A stretch of 64,000 bases of DNA from Pseudomonas fluorescens (GCF_040448305.1 NZ_CP148752.1:3410001-3474000), one strand, 5' to 3'; counted from the first letter of the stretch, positions 18,329 through 27,297 are shown. Notes: a model not told the origin generated them from the sequence alone. Numbers and translations are program-made.

Positions 18329-18800
18329 GGAAATCGTCACAAGTCGGAAGTATACAAACTGCGCCCTCACGGGTCTTGTGCAGCGGCTGAATACGAAACA
18401 GCTGCACCCTTGGTGCCATCGAGCCACGCCGATGGTCGCCGTTCAGCTGTTAGATGGCATTTTAGCCACAGTTTGTAACCAATAGTTAACCTGCAACTGT
18501 GAAAATGTGTCCGCAAAAACCGCCAAAGCGTTGCAGAGGCCTCATCGCCCTATCGTTTAAAGAGCCAGACCAGTACAATCGCCGCCAAACTTTACGCGCC
18601 CCCAGGTTGAAAGCGGGAAAATCCCCTTTCAGCGCACGTTCACTCGGGCCAAGCGCACCACATGCTGCTGTCCACTTAATGCCAGATGGATCTTCCACTG
18701 CCGATCGGGATGAATGTCCCGGGGACCGAACAGTGGAAACGGGTACTGAACCGGTACTGCCGCAACCCTAGCTACTCTGAATGCTTCGCAGGAAAAACCT
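18329..18800. other. Intergenic region between lpxO and ybiT
   Basis: 472 bases between divergent genes. A weak -10-like TACAAT at 18574 has no good -35. I see no reading frame with coding character, no REP unit and no convincing terminator. It presumably holds promoters for both genes. Confidence 0.5.
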
Positions 18801-20387
18801 TTGATTTCTACAGCTAACATCACGATGCAGTTCGGCGCCAAGCCGCTCTTCGAAAACGTTTCGGTCAAGTTCAACGGTGGCAACCGTTACGGTCTGATCG
18901 GCGCCAACGGTTGCGGCAAGTCGACCTTCATGAAGATTCTCGGCGACGACCTCGAGCCGTCCGGCGGCCAGGTCATGCTGGAGCCGAACGTGCGCCTGGG
19001 TAAATTGCGCCAGGACCAGTTCGCCTACGAAGAATTCACCGTGATCGACACCGTGATCATGGGTCACGAAGAGCTGTGGAAGGTCAAGGCCGAGCGCGAC
19101 CGCATCTATTCGCTGCCGGAAATGAGCGAAGCAGACGGCATGGCCGTGGCCGAACTGGAAACCGAATTCGCCGAAATGGACGGCTACACCGCCGAATCCC
19201 GCGCCGGCGAACTGCTGCTGGGCCTGGGTATTCCCCTGGAACAGCATTTCGGCCCGATGTCCGAAGTGGCTCCAGGCTGGAAACTGCGGGTATTGCTGGC
19301 CCAGGCGCTGTTCTCCGATCCTGAAGTGCTGTTGCTCGACGAACCGACCAACCACCTGGACATCAACACCATTCGCTGGCTGGAAACGATTCTCAAGGCG
19401 CGTAACAGCACCATGATCATCATTTCCCACGACCGTCACTTCCTCAACAGCGTGTGCACCCACATGGCTGACCTGGACTACGGCGAGCTGCGTCTGTTCC
19501 CGGGCAACTACGACGAGTACATGACGGCGGCTACCCAGTCCCGTGAGCAATTGCTGTCGGACAACGCCAAGAAGAAAGCCCAGATCTCCGAACTGCAAAC
19601 GTTCGTCAGCCGCTTCTCGGCCAACGCCTCGAAAGCCAAGCAGGCCACTTCCCGCGCCAAGCAGATCGACAAGATCCAGCTGGCCGAGGTCAAGCCTTCG
19701 AGCCGCGTGAGCCCGTTCATCCGTTTCGAACAGACCAAGAAGCTGCACCGCCAGGCCGTGACCATCGAGCAGATGTCCAAGGGCTTCGACGGCAAGACCC
19801 TGTTCAAGAACTTCAGCTTCACCGTCGAAGCCGGCGAGCGCCTGGCGATCATCGGCCCGAACGGTATCGGCAAGACCACCCTGCTGCGCACCCTGATGGG
19901 CGAGCTGACCCCGGACGCCGGTTCCGTGAAGTGGACCGAAAGCGCGGAGCTGGGCTACTACGCCCAGGACCACGCCCATGACTTCGAAGACGACGTCAGC
20001 CTGTTCGACTGGATGGGCCAGTGGACTCAGGGCGAGCAGATCATCCGTGGCACACTGGGCCGCATGCTGTTCTCCAACGACGAAATCCTCAAGTCGGTCA
20101 AGGTCATCTCCGGTGGTGAGCAAGGCCGCATGCTGTTCGGCAAGCTGATCCTGCAAAAGCCGAACGTACTGGTGATGGACGAACCGACCAACCACCTGGA
20201 CATGGAATCGATCGAAGCGCTGAACCTGGCGCTGGAAAACTACCCGGGCACGCTGATCTTCGTCAGCCACGACCGTGAGTTCGTATCGTCCCTGGCCACC
20301 CGCATCATCGAGTTGAGCCCGAATGGCGTGACCGACTTCAGCGGCACCTATGACGACTACCTGCGTAGCCAGGGTGTGGTGTTCTAA
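18801..20387 (+). CDS. ybiT: ABC-F family ATPase YbiT-like
   Basis: Soluble protein of 528 residues with two ABC domains and no membrane segment. Domain 1 has Walker A GANGCGKST and a degenerate signature (VAPGWKLRVLLAQAL) before LLLDEPTNHLD. The linker contains the arm/PtIM region (SRFSANASKAKQATSRAKQ). Domain 2 has GPNGIGKTT, ISGGEQGRMLFG and VLVMDEPTNHLD. ABC-F proteins act on ribosomes, resolving stalled or empty-E-site states; the sequence closely matches YbiT rather than EttA or Uup. The start is TTG at 18801 with AGGAAA upstream; ATG 18825 is internal to the conserved N-terminus. Confidence 0.92.
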   Translation: MISTANITMQFGAKPLFENVSVKFNGGNRYGLIGANGCGKSTFMKILGDDLEPSGGQVMLEPNVRLGKLRQDQFAYEEFTVIDTVIMGHEELWKVKAERDRIYSLPEMSEADGMAVAELETEFAEMDGYTAESRAGELLLGLGIPLEQHFGPMSEVAPGWKLRVLLAQALFSDPEVLLLDEPTNHLDINTIRWLETILKARNSTMIIISHDRHFLNSVCTHMADLDYGELRLFPGNYDEYMTAATQSREQLLSDNAKKKAQISELQTFVSRFSANASKAKQATSRAKQIDKIQLAEVKPSSRVSPFIRFEQTKKLHRQAVTIEQMSKGFDGKTLFKNFSFTVEAGERLAIIGPNGIGKTTLLRTLMGELTPDAGSVKWTESAELGYYAQDHAHDFEDDVSLFDWMGQWTQGEQIIRGTLGRMLFSNDEILKSVKVISGGEQGRMLFGKLILQKPNVLVMDEPTNHLDMESIEALNLALENYPGTLIFVSHDREFVSSLATRIIELSPNGVTDFSGTYDDYLRSQGVVF

Positions 20388-20424
20388 GAGCAGCTACCAA
20401 GCCTTTAGCTGCAAGCTTCAAGTG

Positions 20425-20454
20425 AAAAGCCCTGTCCATGTGACGGGGCTTTTT
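20425..20454 (+). terminator. Intrinsic terminator of ybiT
   Basis: AAAAGCCC, 12-base loop, GGGGCTTTTT: stem with flanking A- and T-runs, 38 bases after the ybiT stop. Likely active in both directions. Confidence 0.8.
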
Positions 20455-20489
20455 GCATTCCGGGCCAAGGTTTCTTGTTGGTGCATAAA

Positions 20490-20560
20490 TCATCGCGAGC
20501 AGGCTCGCTCCCACAGGGGAATGCATTTCAAAATGTGGGAGCGAGCCTGCTCGCGATGGC
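20490..20560. repeat. REP doublet (outward order)
   Basis: CATCGCGAGCAGGCTCGCTC (20491) followed by ATGTGGGAGCGAGCCTGCTC (20533), only about 17 bases apart, between the ybiT terminator and the MFS gene. Confidence 0.88.
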
Positions 20561-20663
20561 TGACTCAAGGGCACTGACGAGCAAAAACCGTTAGCCTGCT
20601 TTCTTTTATCCCAACGCCGCGCCATGATGCAGTTCTCCCACCGCCGCCCGCGAACGAGCCCTC

Positions 20664-21851
20664 ATGTCTGTGCAGCAAGTGCCTCCGCAAAGCTCCATGG
20701 CGATCACCCTGCAGATCGTCTCCATCGTTTTCTATACCTTTATTGCCTTCCTCTGCATCGGTTTGCCGATTGCGGTATTGCCGGGTTATGTCCACGAACA
20801 ACTCGGGTTCAGCGCCATCGTGGCCGGGCTGACCATCGGCTCGCAATACCTCGCCACCCTGCTCAGCCGGCCCATGGCCGGGCGGATGTCGGATAGCGTT
20901 GGCACCAAGCGTGCAATCATCTACGGCTTGTCGGGGATTGTGCTCAGCGGCGTGCTGACCTGGCTGTCGACCCTGTTGCAAGGCTTTCCCTTGCTCAGCC
21001 TGCTGATCCTGATCGCCGGGCGCCTGTTGCTGGGGATCGCCCAAGGATTGATCGGCGTCGGCACCATCAGTTGGTGCATGGGCCAGGTGGGCGCCGAGCA
21101 TACCGCGCGGTCGATTTCCTGGAACGGCATCGCGTCCTATGGGGCGATTGCCATTGGTGCGCCGCTGGGCGTGGTCATGGTGCAACAACTGGGTTTCGCC
21201 AGCCTGGGCATTGCCCTGTCGCTGCTGGCCCTGGTCGCACTGGTGCTGATTCGCAACAAGCCTTCGGTGCCGGTGGTGCGCGGTGAACGTTTGCCGTTCT
21301 GGGCGGTGTTCGGGCGCATTGCGCCGTTTGGCGCGAGCCTGAGCCTGGCGTCCATTGGCTACGGCACCCTGACGACCTTTATCACCTTGTATTACGTCAA
21401 TCGCGGCTGGACCGGCGCGGCCTACTGCCTGACCGTGTTTGGCGTGTGTTTCATTCTTTCGCGGCTGCTGTTCATATCCGCCATCAGCCGTTTCGGCGGG
21501 TTCACGTCGGCCATTGCCTGCATGTGCATTGAGACGGTTGGCCTGGTGCTGTTGTGGCTGGCCCCTTCGACCGGGTATGCGCTCATTGGCGCCGGCCTGA
21601 CCGGATTCGGTCTGTCCCTGGTGTACCCGGCGCTGGGTGTCGAGGCTATCAAACAGGTGCCCAACTCCAGCCGGGGCGCGGGCCTGAGTGCTTATGCGGT
21701 GTTTTTCGACCTGGCACTGGCCATTGCCGGCCCGTTGATGGGCGCAGTGGCGTTGAACCTGGGTTATGCGTGGATTTTCTTCAGTGCGGCATTGTTGTCG
21801 GTGACGGGATTGGGGCTGACCCTGCTACTCAAGCGCCGCGCAATGGCATAA
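20664..21851 (+). CDS. MFS transporter, YhhS/YfcJ family
   Basis: Major facilitator of 395 residues with twelve predicted helices. The family loop between helices 2 and 3 reads RPMAGRMSDSVGTKRAI, and LLLGIAQGLIGVGTISWCMG follows in helix 4. The E. coli relatives YhhS and YfcJ are drug/arabinose-efflux type carriers; YhhS overexpression has been linked to glyphosate tolerance. Substrate here is unknown. It stands alone, flanked by REP pairs on both sides. The start gives MSVQQVPPQ; a later ATG at 20697 (MAITLQIV) is possible because no strong ribosome site distinguishes them. Confidence 0.82.
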   Translation: MSVQQVPPQSSMAITLQIVSIVFYTFIAFLCIGLPIAVLPGYVHEQLGFSAIVAGLTIGSQYLATLLSRPMAGRMSDSVGTKRAIIYGLSGIVLSGVLTWLSTLLQGFPLLSLLILIAGRLLLGIAQGLIGVGTISWCMGQVGAEHTARSISWNGIASYGAIAIGAPLGVVMVQQLGFASLGIALSLLALVALVLIRNKPSVPVVRGERLPFWAVFGRIAPFGASLSLASIGYGTLTTFITLYYVNRGWTGAAYCLTVFGVCFILSRLLFISAISRFGGFTSAIACMCIETVGLVLLWLAPSTGYALIGAGLTGFGLSLVYPALGVEAIKQVPNSSRGAGLSAYAVFFDLALAIAGPLMGAVALNLGYAWIFFSAALLSVTGLGLTLLLKRRAMA

Positions 21852-21867
21852 GGCTTGGTGCAGTCAC

Positions 21868-21959
21868 CTGTGGGCGCGAGCCTGCTCGCGAAGAGGCCTT
21901 TCCATCCAGCATTGCAATTGCCTGACACACCGCTATCGCGAGCAGGCTCGCTCCCACAA
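21868..21959. repeat. REP doublet (inverted pair)
   Basis: CTGTGGGCGCGAGCCTGCTC at 21868 and CTATCGCGAGCAGGCTCGCT ending in CCCACAAG at 21960, between convergent genes. Confidence 0.88.
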
Positions 21960-21971
21960 GAGGTGACGCGG

Positions 21972-23009
21972 CTATTGATCAGCCGTTTGCATACCCGCCC
22001 GAGTCGCCCTGCCCAGGGTGCGCGAGAAGAACCTTCCGGCTTCAGAGATCAGATTGCGGTGAATGTCTTGCCGGTCGACGCCATCGGCATCGGTGCACAG
22101 CGCGGGCATGATCACGATCTGCTCGTCATTGCACGGCGCCATGAACACGAAGTGCCCTGCCCCGGCCAGCAACTTGAAGTCAGGCGCCGTCGGCAGTTTG
22201 CGCGCCAGCGCCGCGGCGTTCTTGTCGACAGCCACCAGTTTGTCGCCATCGCCGCTGTAAAGCAGTACCGGCACATGCACATCGGCCAGGGTGTGGCGGC
22301 CGAACTTCAGGCTCAACGGCGCCATCAGCATCAATGCGTGGACGCGAGAATCGGCCACCGGTTGCAGGTCGTCGCGGTCGACAATCAATTCGCCCTGGGT
22401 GTTGCAGGCATCGTGGTCATCCGGGCGCTCCTGGCAGTAACGGCGCAGGCGATCCAGGTCCGGGGTCGCGCCGGACAGAATCAATGCGGTCTCGCCACCG
22501 GCCGAGTAACCGATGACCCCTACCTGGTCGGCATTGACGAACGGCGACAGCATGGGGTCGCCCAAGGTCGCGGTAATGGCTTCGGAAATCTGGATCGGCC
22601 GGCCGTACAGGTTACTCAAAGTACCGAGTCGGCTGTGGTCTTTGGAGTTGTCACCGGGGTGAATCACCGCCACCACGACAAAGCCTTTGCGCGCCAGTGA
22701 CGTGGCAAGGTCGTGCAGGGCCAGTGGGGTGCCGGTGTTTCCGTGGGACAGCATCAGCATCGGGAACCGGCCGATGGCGACCTTGGTGTCCTCCCCCGCT
22801 TCGACGGTATAACCCTCGAGCTTGCTGGTGTGCTCCCGATCACTGGAAGGATAGAAGGCGATGGCGCGCATCGGCTGCAGGTCCAGCGGGTCGAGAAAAG
22901 TCATCTCATGGAAGCCGACGCTCCAGTGAGGATGCGGTGCAGGCGCGGCGTGCACTGTATTCAGGCTGCTGAGCAGGCAAATCAGTAAAGTTGCACAAAG
23001 ACGCATCAT
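21972..23009 (-). CDS. Secreted alpha/beta hydrolase (dienelactone hydrolase/PAF-acetylhydrolase-like)
   Basis: Protein of 345 residues with a signal peptide (MMRLCATLLICLLSSLNTVHAAP). The fold is alpha/beta hydrolase: FPMLMLSHGNTGTPL, the nucleophile elbow VGVIGYSAGGETAL (Ser in GYSAGG), an acidic residue in LLYSGDGDKLV, and the catalytic His in AGAGHFVFMAP. It is expected to be a periplasmic esterase or lipase-like enzyme; substrate unknown. The start is one of two adjacent ATG codons at 23009/23006, with AAGGTGG upstream. Monocistronic: a bidirectional terminator separates it from azoR. Confidence 0.82.
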   Translation of the reverse strand: MMRLCATLLICLLSSLNTVHAAPAPHPHWSVGFHEMTFLDPLDLQPMRAIAFYPSSDREHTSKLEGYTVEAGEDTKVAIGRFPMLMLSHGNTGTPLALHDLATSLARKGFVVVAVIHPGDNSKDHSRLGTLSNLYGRPIQISEAITATLGDPMLSPFVNADQVGVIGYSAGGETALILSGATPDLDRLRRYCQERPDDHDACNTQGELIVDRDDLQPVADSRVHALMLMAPLSLKFGRHTLADVHVPVLLYSGDGDKLVAVDKNAAALARKLPTAPDFKLLAGAGHFVFMAPCNDEQIVIMPALCTDADGVDRQDIHRNLISEAGRFFSRTLGRATRAGMQTADQ

Positions 23010-23090
23010 CGGATGCCCCACCTTGTTACCGGACTTGTGACGTGAACCCTGACAGCATAAGTCAGACCACAATCTGAAACGACCAGAAAC

Positions 23091-23138
23091 AAAAAACTCC
23101 GTAGCTGGTACTTGCGTAACCAGACTACAGAGTTTTTT
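23091..23138 (-). terminator. Bidirectional intrinsic terminator downstream of azoR
   Basis: AAAAAACTCCGTAG ... CTACAGAGTTTTTT with an inner CTGGT/ACCAG stem: long stem flanked by A-run and T-run, so functional on both strands. It ends the azoR transcript before the hydrolase gene. Confidence 0.85.
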
Positions 23139-23176
23139 GGGGCTTTACCTGTACGGTGCCAACTTTTACGCAAGCC

Positions 23177-23788
23177 TTACGCAGCGGCGAACAACTGCTC
23201 ACTGATTTGCGCGTGGGCAGCGCTCATGGCCTTGTTGCGAACGTCGTCACCGTAAGCCAGGCCTTCGGCGCGGACGATTTCGATGTCGGTGATGCCGATG
23301 AAACCGAACAGCAACTTCAAATACTCCTCGTGGGCAACACCGGTTGCCTGACCGGCGTGCATGCCACCGGAGGTCGAAACGATCACGACTTTCTTGCCAC
23401 CGCACAGGCCTTCAGGGCCGGCTTCAGTGTAACGGAAGGTCTGACCGGCCACCGCGATGCGGTCGATCCAGGCCTTCAGTTGAGTCGGGATGGTGAAGTT
23501 GTACATCGGTGCGGCAATCACCACGGCATCGGCAGCCAGGAATTCGGCCAGGGTCGAGGCGCTCAGTTCGGCTTCGTGCTGTTGTGCGGCGTTGCGCAGT
23601 TCAGCGGTGGTGCCGGCGGCGACCAGGGTGGTGGCGGAGAAGTGGCTGATGGCGTCGGCGGCCAAGTCGCGGTAAGTCACCACGGCGGTTGGCTCGGCGG
23701 CTTGCCAGGCTTTGACGACTTCACCGCTCAACTGACGGGAAGCCGAGTTGTCGCCCAGGATGCTCGAATCGATATGCAGCAGTTTCAT
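23177..23788 (-). CDS. azoR: FMN-dependent NADH-azoreductase AzoR
   Basis: Flavodoxin-like quinone/azo reductase of 203 residues. It opens MKLLHIDSSILGDNSASRQLS (FMN phosphate loop) and contains APMYNFTIPTQLKAWIDRI and VSTSGGMH, all typical of AzoR. It reduces quinones and azo compounds with two electrons in the cytoplasm, limiting oxidative stress. GGAG precedes the start. An 8-bp perfect hairpin GATCGCCC / GGGCGATC (23807-23826) lies in its leader, and a LysR regulator is divergent 131 bases away, a common control arrangement for azoR. Confidence 0.92.
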   Translation of the reverse strand: MKLLHIDSSILGDNSASRQLSGEVVKAWQAAEPTAVVTYRDLAADAISHFSATTLVAAGTTAELRNAAQQHEAELSASTLAEFLAADAVVIAAPMYNFTIPTQLKAWIDRIAVAGQTFRYTEAGPEGLCGGKKVVIVSTSGGMHAGQATGVAHEEYLKLLFGFIGITDIEIVRAEGLAYGDDVRNKAMSAAHAQISEQLFAAA

Positions 23789-23884
23789 GTGGGATCTCCA
23801 AGTGAGGATCGCCCACAAGGGCGATCTGATGGGACTAATCCTACAGACGAAACCAATAGCTGATTAGACGGCAACAATGCGATA

Positions 23885-23904
23885 GTTCGTCCCACAGATA
23901 GAAC
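23885..23904. promoter_or_regulatory. Candidate LysR operator between azoR and its divergent regulator
   Basis: Interrupted dyad GTTC-N12-GAAC, within the AT-rich part of the azoR-lysR gap and 16 bases before the regulator start. Its position would allow autorepression and control of azoR. Inferred from symmetry only. Confidence 0.35.
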
Positions 23905-23919
23905 AATCGGATTTACATC

Positions 23920-24828
23920 ATGCAAGACCTCAACGACCTGTATTACTTCGCCAAAGTCGTGGAAGCCGGGGGGTTCGCCGCAGCCGGGCGTTTGCTGGGC
24001 ATCCCCAAGTCCCGATTGTCACGGCGCATCGCCGAGCTGGAAGAGCGCCTTGGCGCACGATTGCTGCAACGCACCACCCGACAACTGAAGCTGACCGCCG
24101 TTGGTGAACGTTACCTCCGGCACTGCCAGGCGATGCTGCTGGAGGCGGAAATGGCCGACGAGGCTGTGGCCAGCATGTCCAGTGAGCCCCGCGGGCGTTT
24201 GCGGGTGTCCTGCCCCGTCGGGCTGGCCCATGAAATATTGCCGGGGGTGATCAGCGACTTTCTGGAGCGGTTTCCGCAAGTCCAGCTGGAGGTGATGTTG
24301 CTCAACCGACGGGTCGACCTGGTGAACGAAGGCATTGACGTGGCCCTGCGCGTACGGGAACTGGGCGACGAAGACCCGCTGCTGGTCACTCGCCGCCTGC
24401 GCCAGGCGCAGATGCTGATGGTCGCCAGTCCCGGCTTCCTTGTTGGCCGTGAGATCAACCATCCCGAAGATCTGAAGAGCCTGCCGGTGCTCGGTGCCCT
24501 GGAAGCCGACCGCATGGTGCACATCCGCCTGCTGGATCAAAAAGGCAAAAGTCATGAACTCGCGCTCGAGGCCCGGCTGGGCATCGATGACTTTATCGTG
24601 CGCAAGGCCAGCACCCTCTCCGGCCTGGGCTTTACGATGCTGCCCATGATGTATTGCGAGCAGGAACTGGACAACGGCTCGCTGGTGCAGTTGTTGCCCG
24701 AGTGGTCGCTACCCGGTGGCTGGCTGCAAGCGGTCTATCCTCATCGGCGCGGGGTCATGCCGGCGGTACGCGCCTGGATTGACCATTTAGTCGAGTCATT
24801 CAATGCCTGTGGGGAACGCTTGTTATGA
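23920..24828 (+). CDS. LysR-family regulator divergent from azoR
   Basis: LysR regulator of 302 residues: N-terminal winged helix-turn-helix (NDLYYFAKVVEAGGFAAAGRLLGIPKSRLSRRIAELEERLG) and a periplasmic-binding-protein-like effector domain from about residue 90. It belongs to the CrgA/AaeR-like branch judging from SRLSRRIAELE and RGRLRVSCP. Divergent placement suggests control of azoR, perhaps in response to quinones. Its TGA overlaps the ATG of the next gene (ATGA), so the two are translationally coupled. Confidence 0.88.
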   Translation: MQDLNDLYYFAKVVEAGGFAAAGRLLGIPKSRLSRRIAELEERLGARLLQRTTRQLKLTAVGERYLRHCQAMLLEAEMADEAVASMSSEPRGRLRVSCPVGLAHEILPGVISDFLERFPQVQLEVMLLNRRVDLVNEGIDVALRVRELGDEDPLLVTRRLRQAQMLMVASPGFLVGREINHPEDLKSLPVLGALEADRMVHIRLLDQKGKSHELALEARLGIDDFIVRKASTLSGLGFTMLPMMYCEQELDNGSLVQLLPEWSLPGGWLQAVYPHRRGVMPAVRAWIDHLVESFNACGERLL

Positions 24829-25130
24829 AAGCCGGACGGATGAGCGAAGAGGATGTCGCAAAATTCTGCCTTAGCCTGCCCGGAGCGCGGGAAGACTATA
24901 AATGGGGAGGCGTGCGGGTGTTTTCGATTGCCGGGAACAAGATGTTCGCCTTGCAGGGCCTGCGGGGTGATTCCCTGGCCTTCAAGGTCGACAAGGATCT
25001 GTTTCTCGGTCATTGCGACCGCCCGGGAATTCATCCGGCGCCTTATCTGGCGCGCGCCCAGTGGATCATCATGGAAACGCCCTACCCGCTCGGCAGCGAA
25101 GAACTACAGGGCTTGCTGCAGCGTTCGTGA
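24825..25130 (+). CDS. MmcQ/YjbR family protein, C-terminus frameshifted
   Basis: Protein of 101 residues with the MmcQ/YjbR double-wing fold pattern: VAKFCLSLPGAREDYKWGG, VFSIAGNKMFALQ, LAFKVDKDLFLGH and YLARAQWIIMET. It stops at LLQRS (TGA 25128-25130), about 17 residues short. In another frame, 25127-25171 encodes VSKLPKRTQVGLLL and a stop, which is the expected family C-terminus (compare the LLP-KRK-LL ending of YjbR). So a deletion of about 13 bases, or another net frameshift, has replaced the last helix. Family members are thought to bind DNA, but function is not established. It overlaps the upstream LysR gene by 4 bases. Confidence 0.75.
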   Translation: MKAGRMSEEDVAKFCLSLPGAREDYKWGGVRVFSIAGNKMFALQGLRGDSLAFKVDKDLFLGHCDRPGIHPAPYLARAQWIIMETPYPLGSEELQGLLQRS

Positions 25131-25182
25131 GCAAACTGCCAAAGCGCACTCAAGTCGGCCTGTTGCTATAGCGCCTTGTTTA

Positions 25183-25611
25183 TCAGAACAAGGCGAACAA
25201 GTGCGCGCCGAGGAACAGGTGGTCGATCCAGAACACCTGGTGCATGAGCACGATGATCCAGAACACCAACTGGTACGAGACCTTGCGGGTTTTGTGCCGA
25301 AACGCTTGCTGGGCCAGCAAGGCACCGGGCCAGCCACCGGCGAGCTCCAGCGCATGCAGGACATTCTCCGGCGTACGCCATTGCTCGGCGCGGGCCTTGC
25401 GCTTGTCGCTCCAGTACAGAAAAAACGTCACCACGCTGACGATGCCGTAGGCCGCCAGGGGAATCAGCGACACCCCGTGCAGCCATGACGACACCGAACC
25501 CGACAGCGGCAACGCGCACAGGATTGCAAACACCAGCCACTTCAGCCGTGGCTGGCGGATCTGTCCCCCGGGCTGGCGCCCGGGGTTATTGCGCGAGCTT
25601 GAGTCACTCAC
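25183..25611 (-). CDS. DUF1294 membrane protein
   Basis: Protein of 142 residues with four hydrophobic segments and the DUF1294 pattern YWSDKRKARAEQWRTPENVLHALELAGGWPGALLAQQAFRHKTRK followed by SYQLVFWIIV. Many homologues carry an N-terminal cold-shock domain; this one lacks it and starts with a short polar, Pro-Gly-rich segment. Function unknown. Its start overlaps the stop of uppP by 4 bases, so it is co-transcribed and coupled with it. Confidence 0.8.
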   Translation of the reverse strand: MSDSSSRNNPGRQPGGQIRQPRLKWLVFAILCALPLSGSVSSWLHGVSLIPLAAYGIVSVVTFFLYWSDKRKARAEQWRTPENVLHALELAGGWPGALLAQQAFRHKTRKVSYQLVFWIIVLMHQVFWIDHLFLGAHLFALF

Positions 25612-26438
25612 GGCTTGACCGCGCTCCAGTCGACCCAGCCGAATTGCCAGGTCGCCAGGATGATCAGGCCGAACACAATGCGATACCAGGCAAACGCCGC
25701 ATAGCTGTGGTTGGCGATGAACTTGAGCAGCCCGCGGACCGCGATCATCGCGAAGACGAACGCCGTGACGAAACCGATCGCGAACACCGGGAAATCAGAC
25801 GGGACAAACAGGTGACGGTATTTATAACCCGAGTACACCGCTGCACCGACCATGGTCGGCATCGCCAGGAAGAACGAAAACTCGGTAGCAGTCTTGCGCG
25901 ACAGGCCGAACAGTAACCCGCCGATGATCGTCGAGCCCGAACGCGAAGTGCCCGGAATCATCGCCAGGCATTGGGCGAAGCCGACTTTCAGGGCATCTTT
26001 CCAGGTCATGTCATCCACCGTTTCGGCGTGGACTTCATGCTGGCGGCGCTCGGCCCACAACATGACGACCCCGCCCACGACCAGCGCCGCTGCCACGGTG
26101 ATCGGATTGAACAGGTACTCGTGGATCAGGTCGGCGAACATCACACCCAACACCACGGCCGGCAAGAACGCGATCAACAGGTTCGCGGTAAACCGCCGAG
26201 CGCCCGGCTGGGTCGGCAGGCCGATGACCACGTCGAAGATCTTGCGTCGAAACTCCCATACCACCGCCAGGATGGCACCCAACTGGATAATGATGTTGAA
26301 CGCCATCGCCCGCTCGCCCCCGAAGCCGAGCATGTCGGCCACGATGATCTGGTGGCCGGTACTGGAAATGGGCAAAAACTCGGTCAGCCCTTCTACAACC
26401 CCAAGAATCAATGCCTGAAAGGCGGTCCAAAGATCCAT
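25608..26438 (-). CDS. uppP: Undecaprenyl-diphosphatase UppP (BacA)
   Basis: Polytopic inner-membrane enzyme of 276 residues that dephosphorylates undecaprenyl pyrophosphate, recycling the lipid carrier for peptidoglycan and O-antigen. Both family motifs are visible: EGLTEFLPISSTGH near the N-terminus (Glu pair and catalytic-region Ser/His) and PGTSRSGSTI at about residues 170-180. ATG 26438 is preferred over TTG 26441, with GGGGA upstream. Overexpression of the family gives bacitracin resistance. Confidence 0.93.
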   Translation of the reverse strand: MDLWTAFQALILGVVEGLTEFLPISSTGHQIIVADMLGFGGERAMAFNIIIQLGAILAVVWEFRRKIFDVVIGLPTQPGARRFTANLLIAFLPAVVLGVMFADLIHEYLFNPITVAAALVVGGVVMLWAERRQHEVHAETVDDMTWKDALKVGFAQCLAMIPGTSRSGSTIIGGLLFGLSRKTATEFSFFLAMPTMVGAAVYSGYKYRHLFVPSDFPVFAIGFVTAFVFAMIAVRGLLKFIANHSYAAFAWYRIVFGLIILATWQFGWVDWSAVKP

Positions 26439-26579
26439 CAATCCCCCAAAAGGCTATGCACATCGGCATGCCCCGTTAGTATTTTTCAAAAGCTTGAATT
26501 GCGATCAGCGATGCTGAAGCCCCGCGTATCAAGGATCACCACAGAACCGTAAAAATCCTGTGAAAAAACAACCCTGTTC

Positions 26580-26591
26580 CGGGTTAACCCG
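26580..26591. promoter_or_regulatory. 12-bp perfect palindrome upstream of pnuC
   Basis: CGGGTTAACCCG in the uppP-pnuC intergenic region, 140 bases before pnuC. It might be an operator for a dimeric regulator. There are no supporting copies elsewhere in this gap. A TACAAT (-10-like) lies further down at about 26694 but without a clear -35. Confidence 0.3.
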
Positions 26592-26733
26592 TGCGGGGCC
26601 GAAATCCTATCAGACAAGTCCGATTGGCGCTGCCGTGTTATCGCGTACCAATGAAGCACACCTTGCGCCACGGGATTCCCGACGCCAATCCGGTTACAAT
26701 CCGCCCCCTCTTCGATTTCACCAAGGAACCTCC

Positions 26734-27297
26734 ATGTCCGGGCTTGAACTGTTTGCCGCCGCCCTCGGTGTCATTGCCGTCTGGCTGACGGTCAAACAGA
26801 ACCCCTGGTGCTGGCCCATCGGCCTGGTCATGGTGCTGCTGTATAGCTGGATCTTTTTTGAGGTGAAGCTGTATTCGGACATGTTGCTGCAAGTCGTCTA
26901 TGCCGCCTTGCAGCTTTACGGCTGGTGGCAGTGGACACGGGGGGGTGAAACGACCCATGGCCGCGAAGTCAGTTGGCTCGATTCCCGTTCCGTGGCGTTG
27001 AGCCTGGCCATCGGCGCACTCGGCAGCCTGTTGCTGGGGGCAGCCATGGCCCACTGGACCGACGCTGCACAACCCTGGCTCGATGCCGCGCTGACCGGAT
27101 TCAGTCTGGTGGCGCAGGTCTGGATGGCGCAAAAACGAGTCCAGTGCTGGCCACTATGGATCGCCCTGGATGTGATTTTCGTCGGGTTGTTCATCTATAA
27201 GGACCTGTACCTGACCGCCACCCTGTACGGGCTGTTCGCCGTTATCGCCGTGCAGGGCTGGCGCCAATGGCGCGCCGATCCGGCGTTGCGCGCATGA
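26734..27297 (+). CDS. pnuC: Nicotinamide riboside transporter PnuC
   Basis: Membrane protein of 187 residues with about seven hydrophobic segments and the PnuC hallmarks WCWPIGLVMVLLYSWIFFEVKLYSDMLLQVVY and YGWWQW (the W-X3-W type substrate region), then ALDVIFVGLFIYKDLYLTA. PnuC carriers move a riboside by facilitated diffusion, with trapping by a cytoplasmic kinase. The next gene is a NadR-like kinase coupled by a 4-base overlap, so nicotinamide riboside is the likely substrate rather than thiamine (PnuT). I found no TPP-riboswitch signature upstream. AAGGA is placed well before ATG 26734. Confidence 0.88.
   Translation: MSGLELFAAALGVIAVWLTVKQNPWCWPIGLVMVLLYSWIFFEVKLYSDMLLQVVYAALQLYGWWQWTRGGETTHGREVSWLDSRSVALSLAIGALGSLLLGAAMAHWTDAAQPWLDAALTGFSLVAQVWMAQKRVQCWPLWIALDVIFVGLFIYKDLYLTATLYGLFAVIAVQGWRQWRADPALRA

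Noticed and set aside
20424..20560. CRISPR-like array from repeated GAGCAGGCTCGCTCC sequences
   Set aside because: Repeats are palindromic REP units in alternating orientation at irregular spacing across the whole window, with no unique spacers of constant length and no cas genes.
26560..26733. Possible TPP or other riboswitch before pnuC
   Set aside because: No CTGAGA or other core TPP motif is present and the partner kinase is NadR-like, not thiamine-related; only a short palindrome was found.
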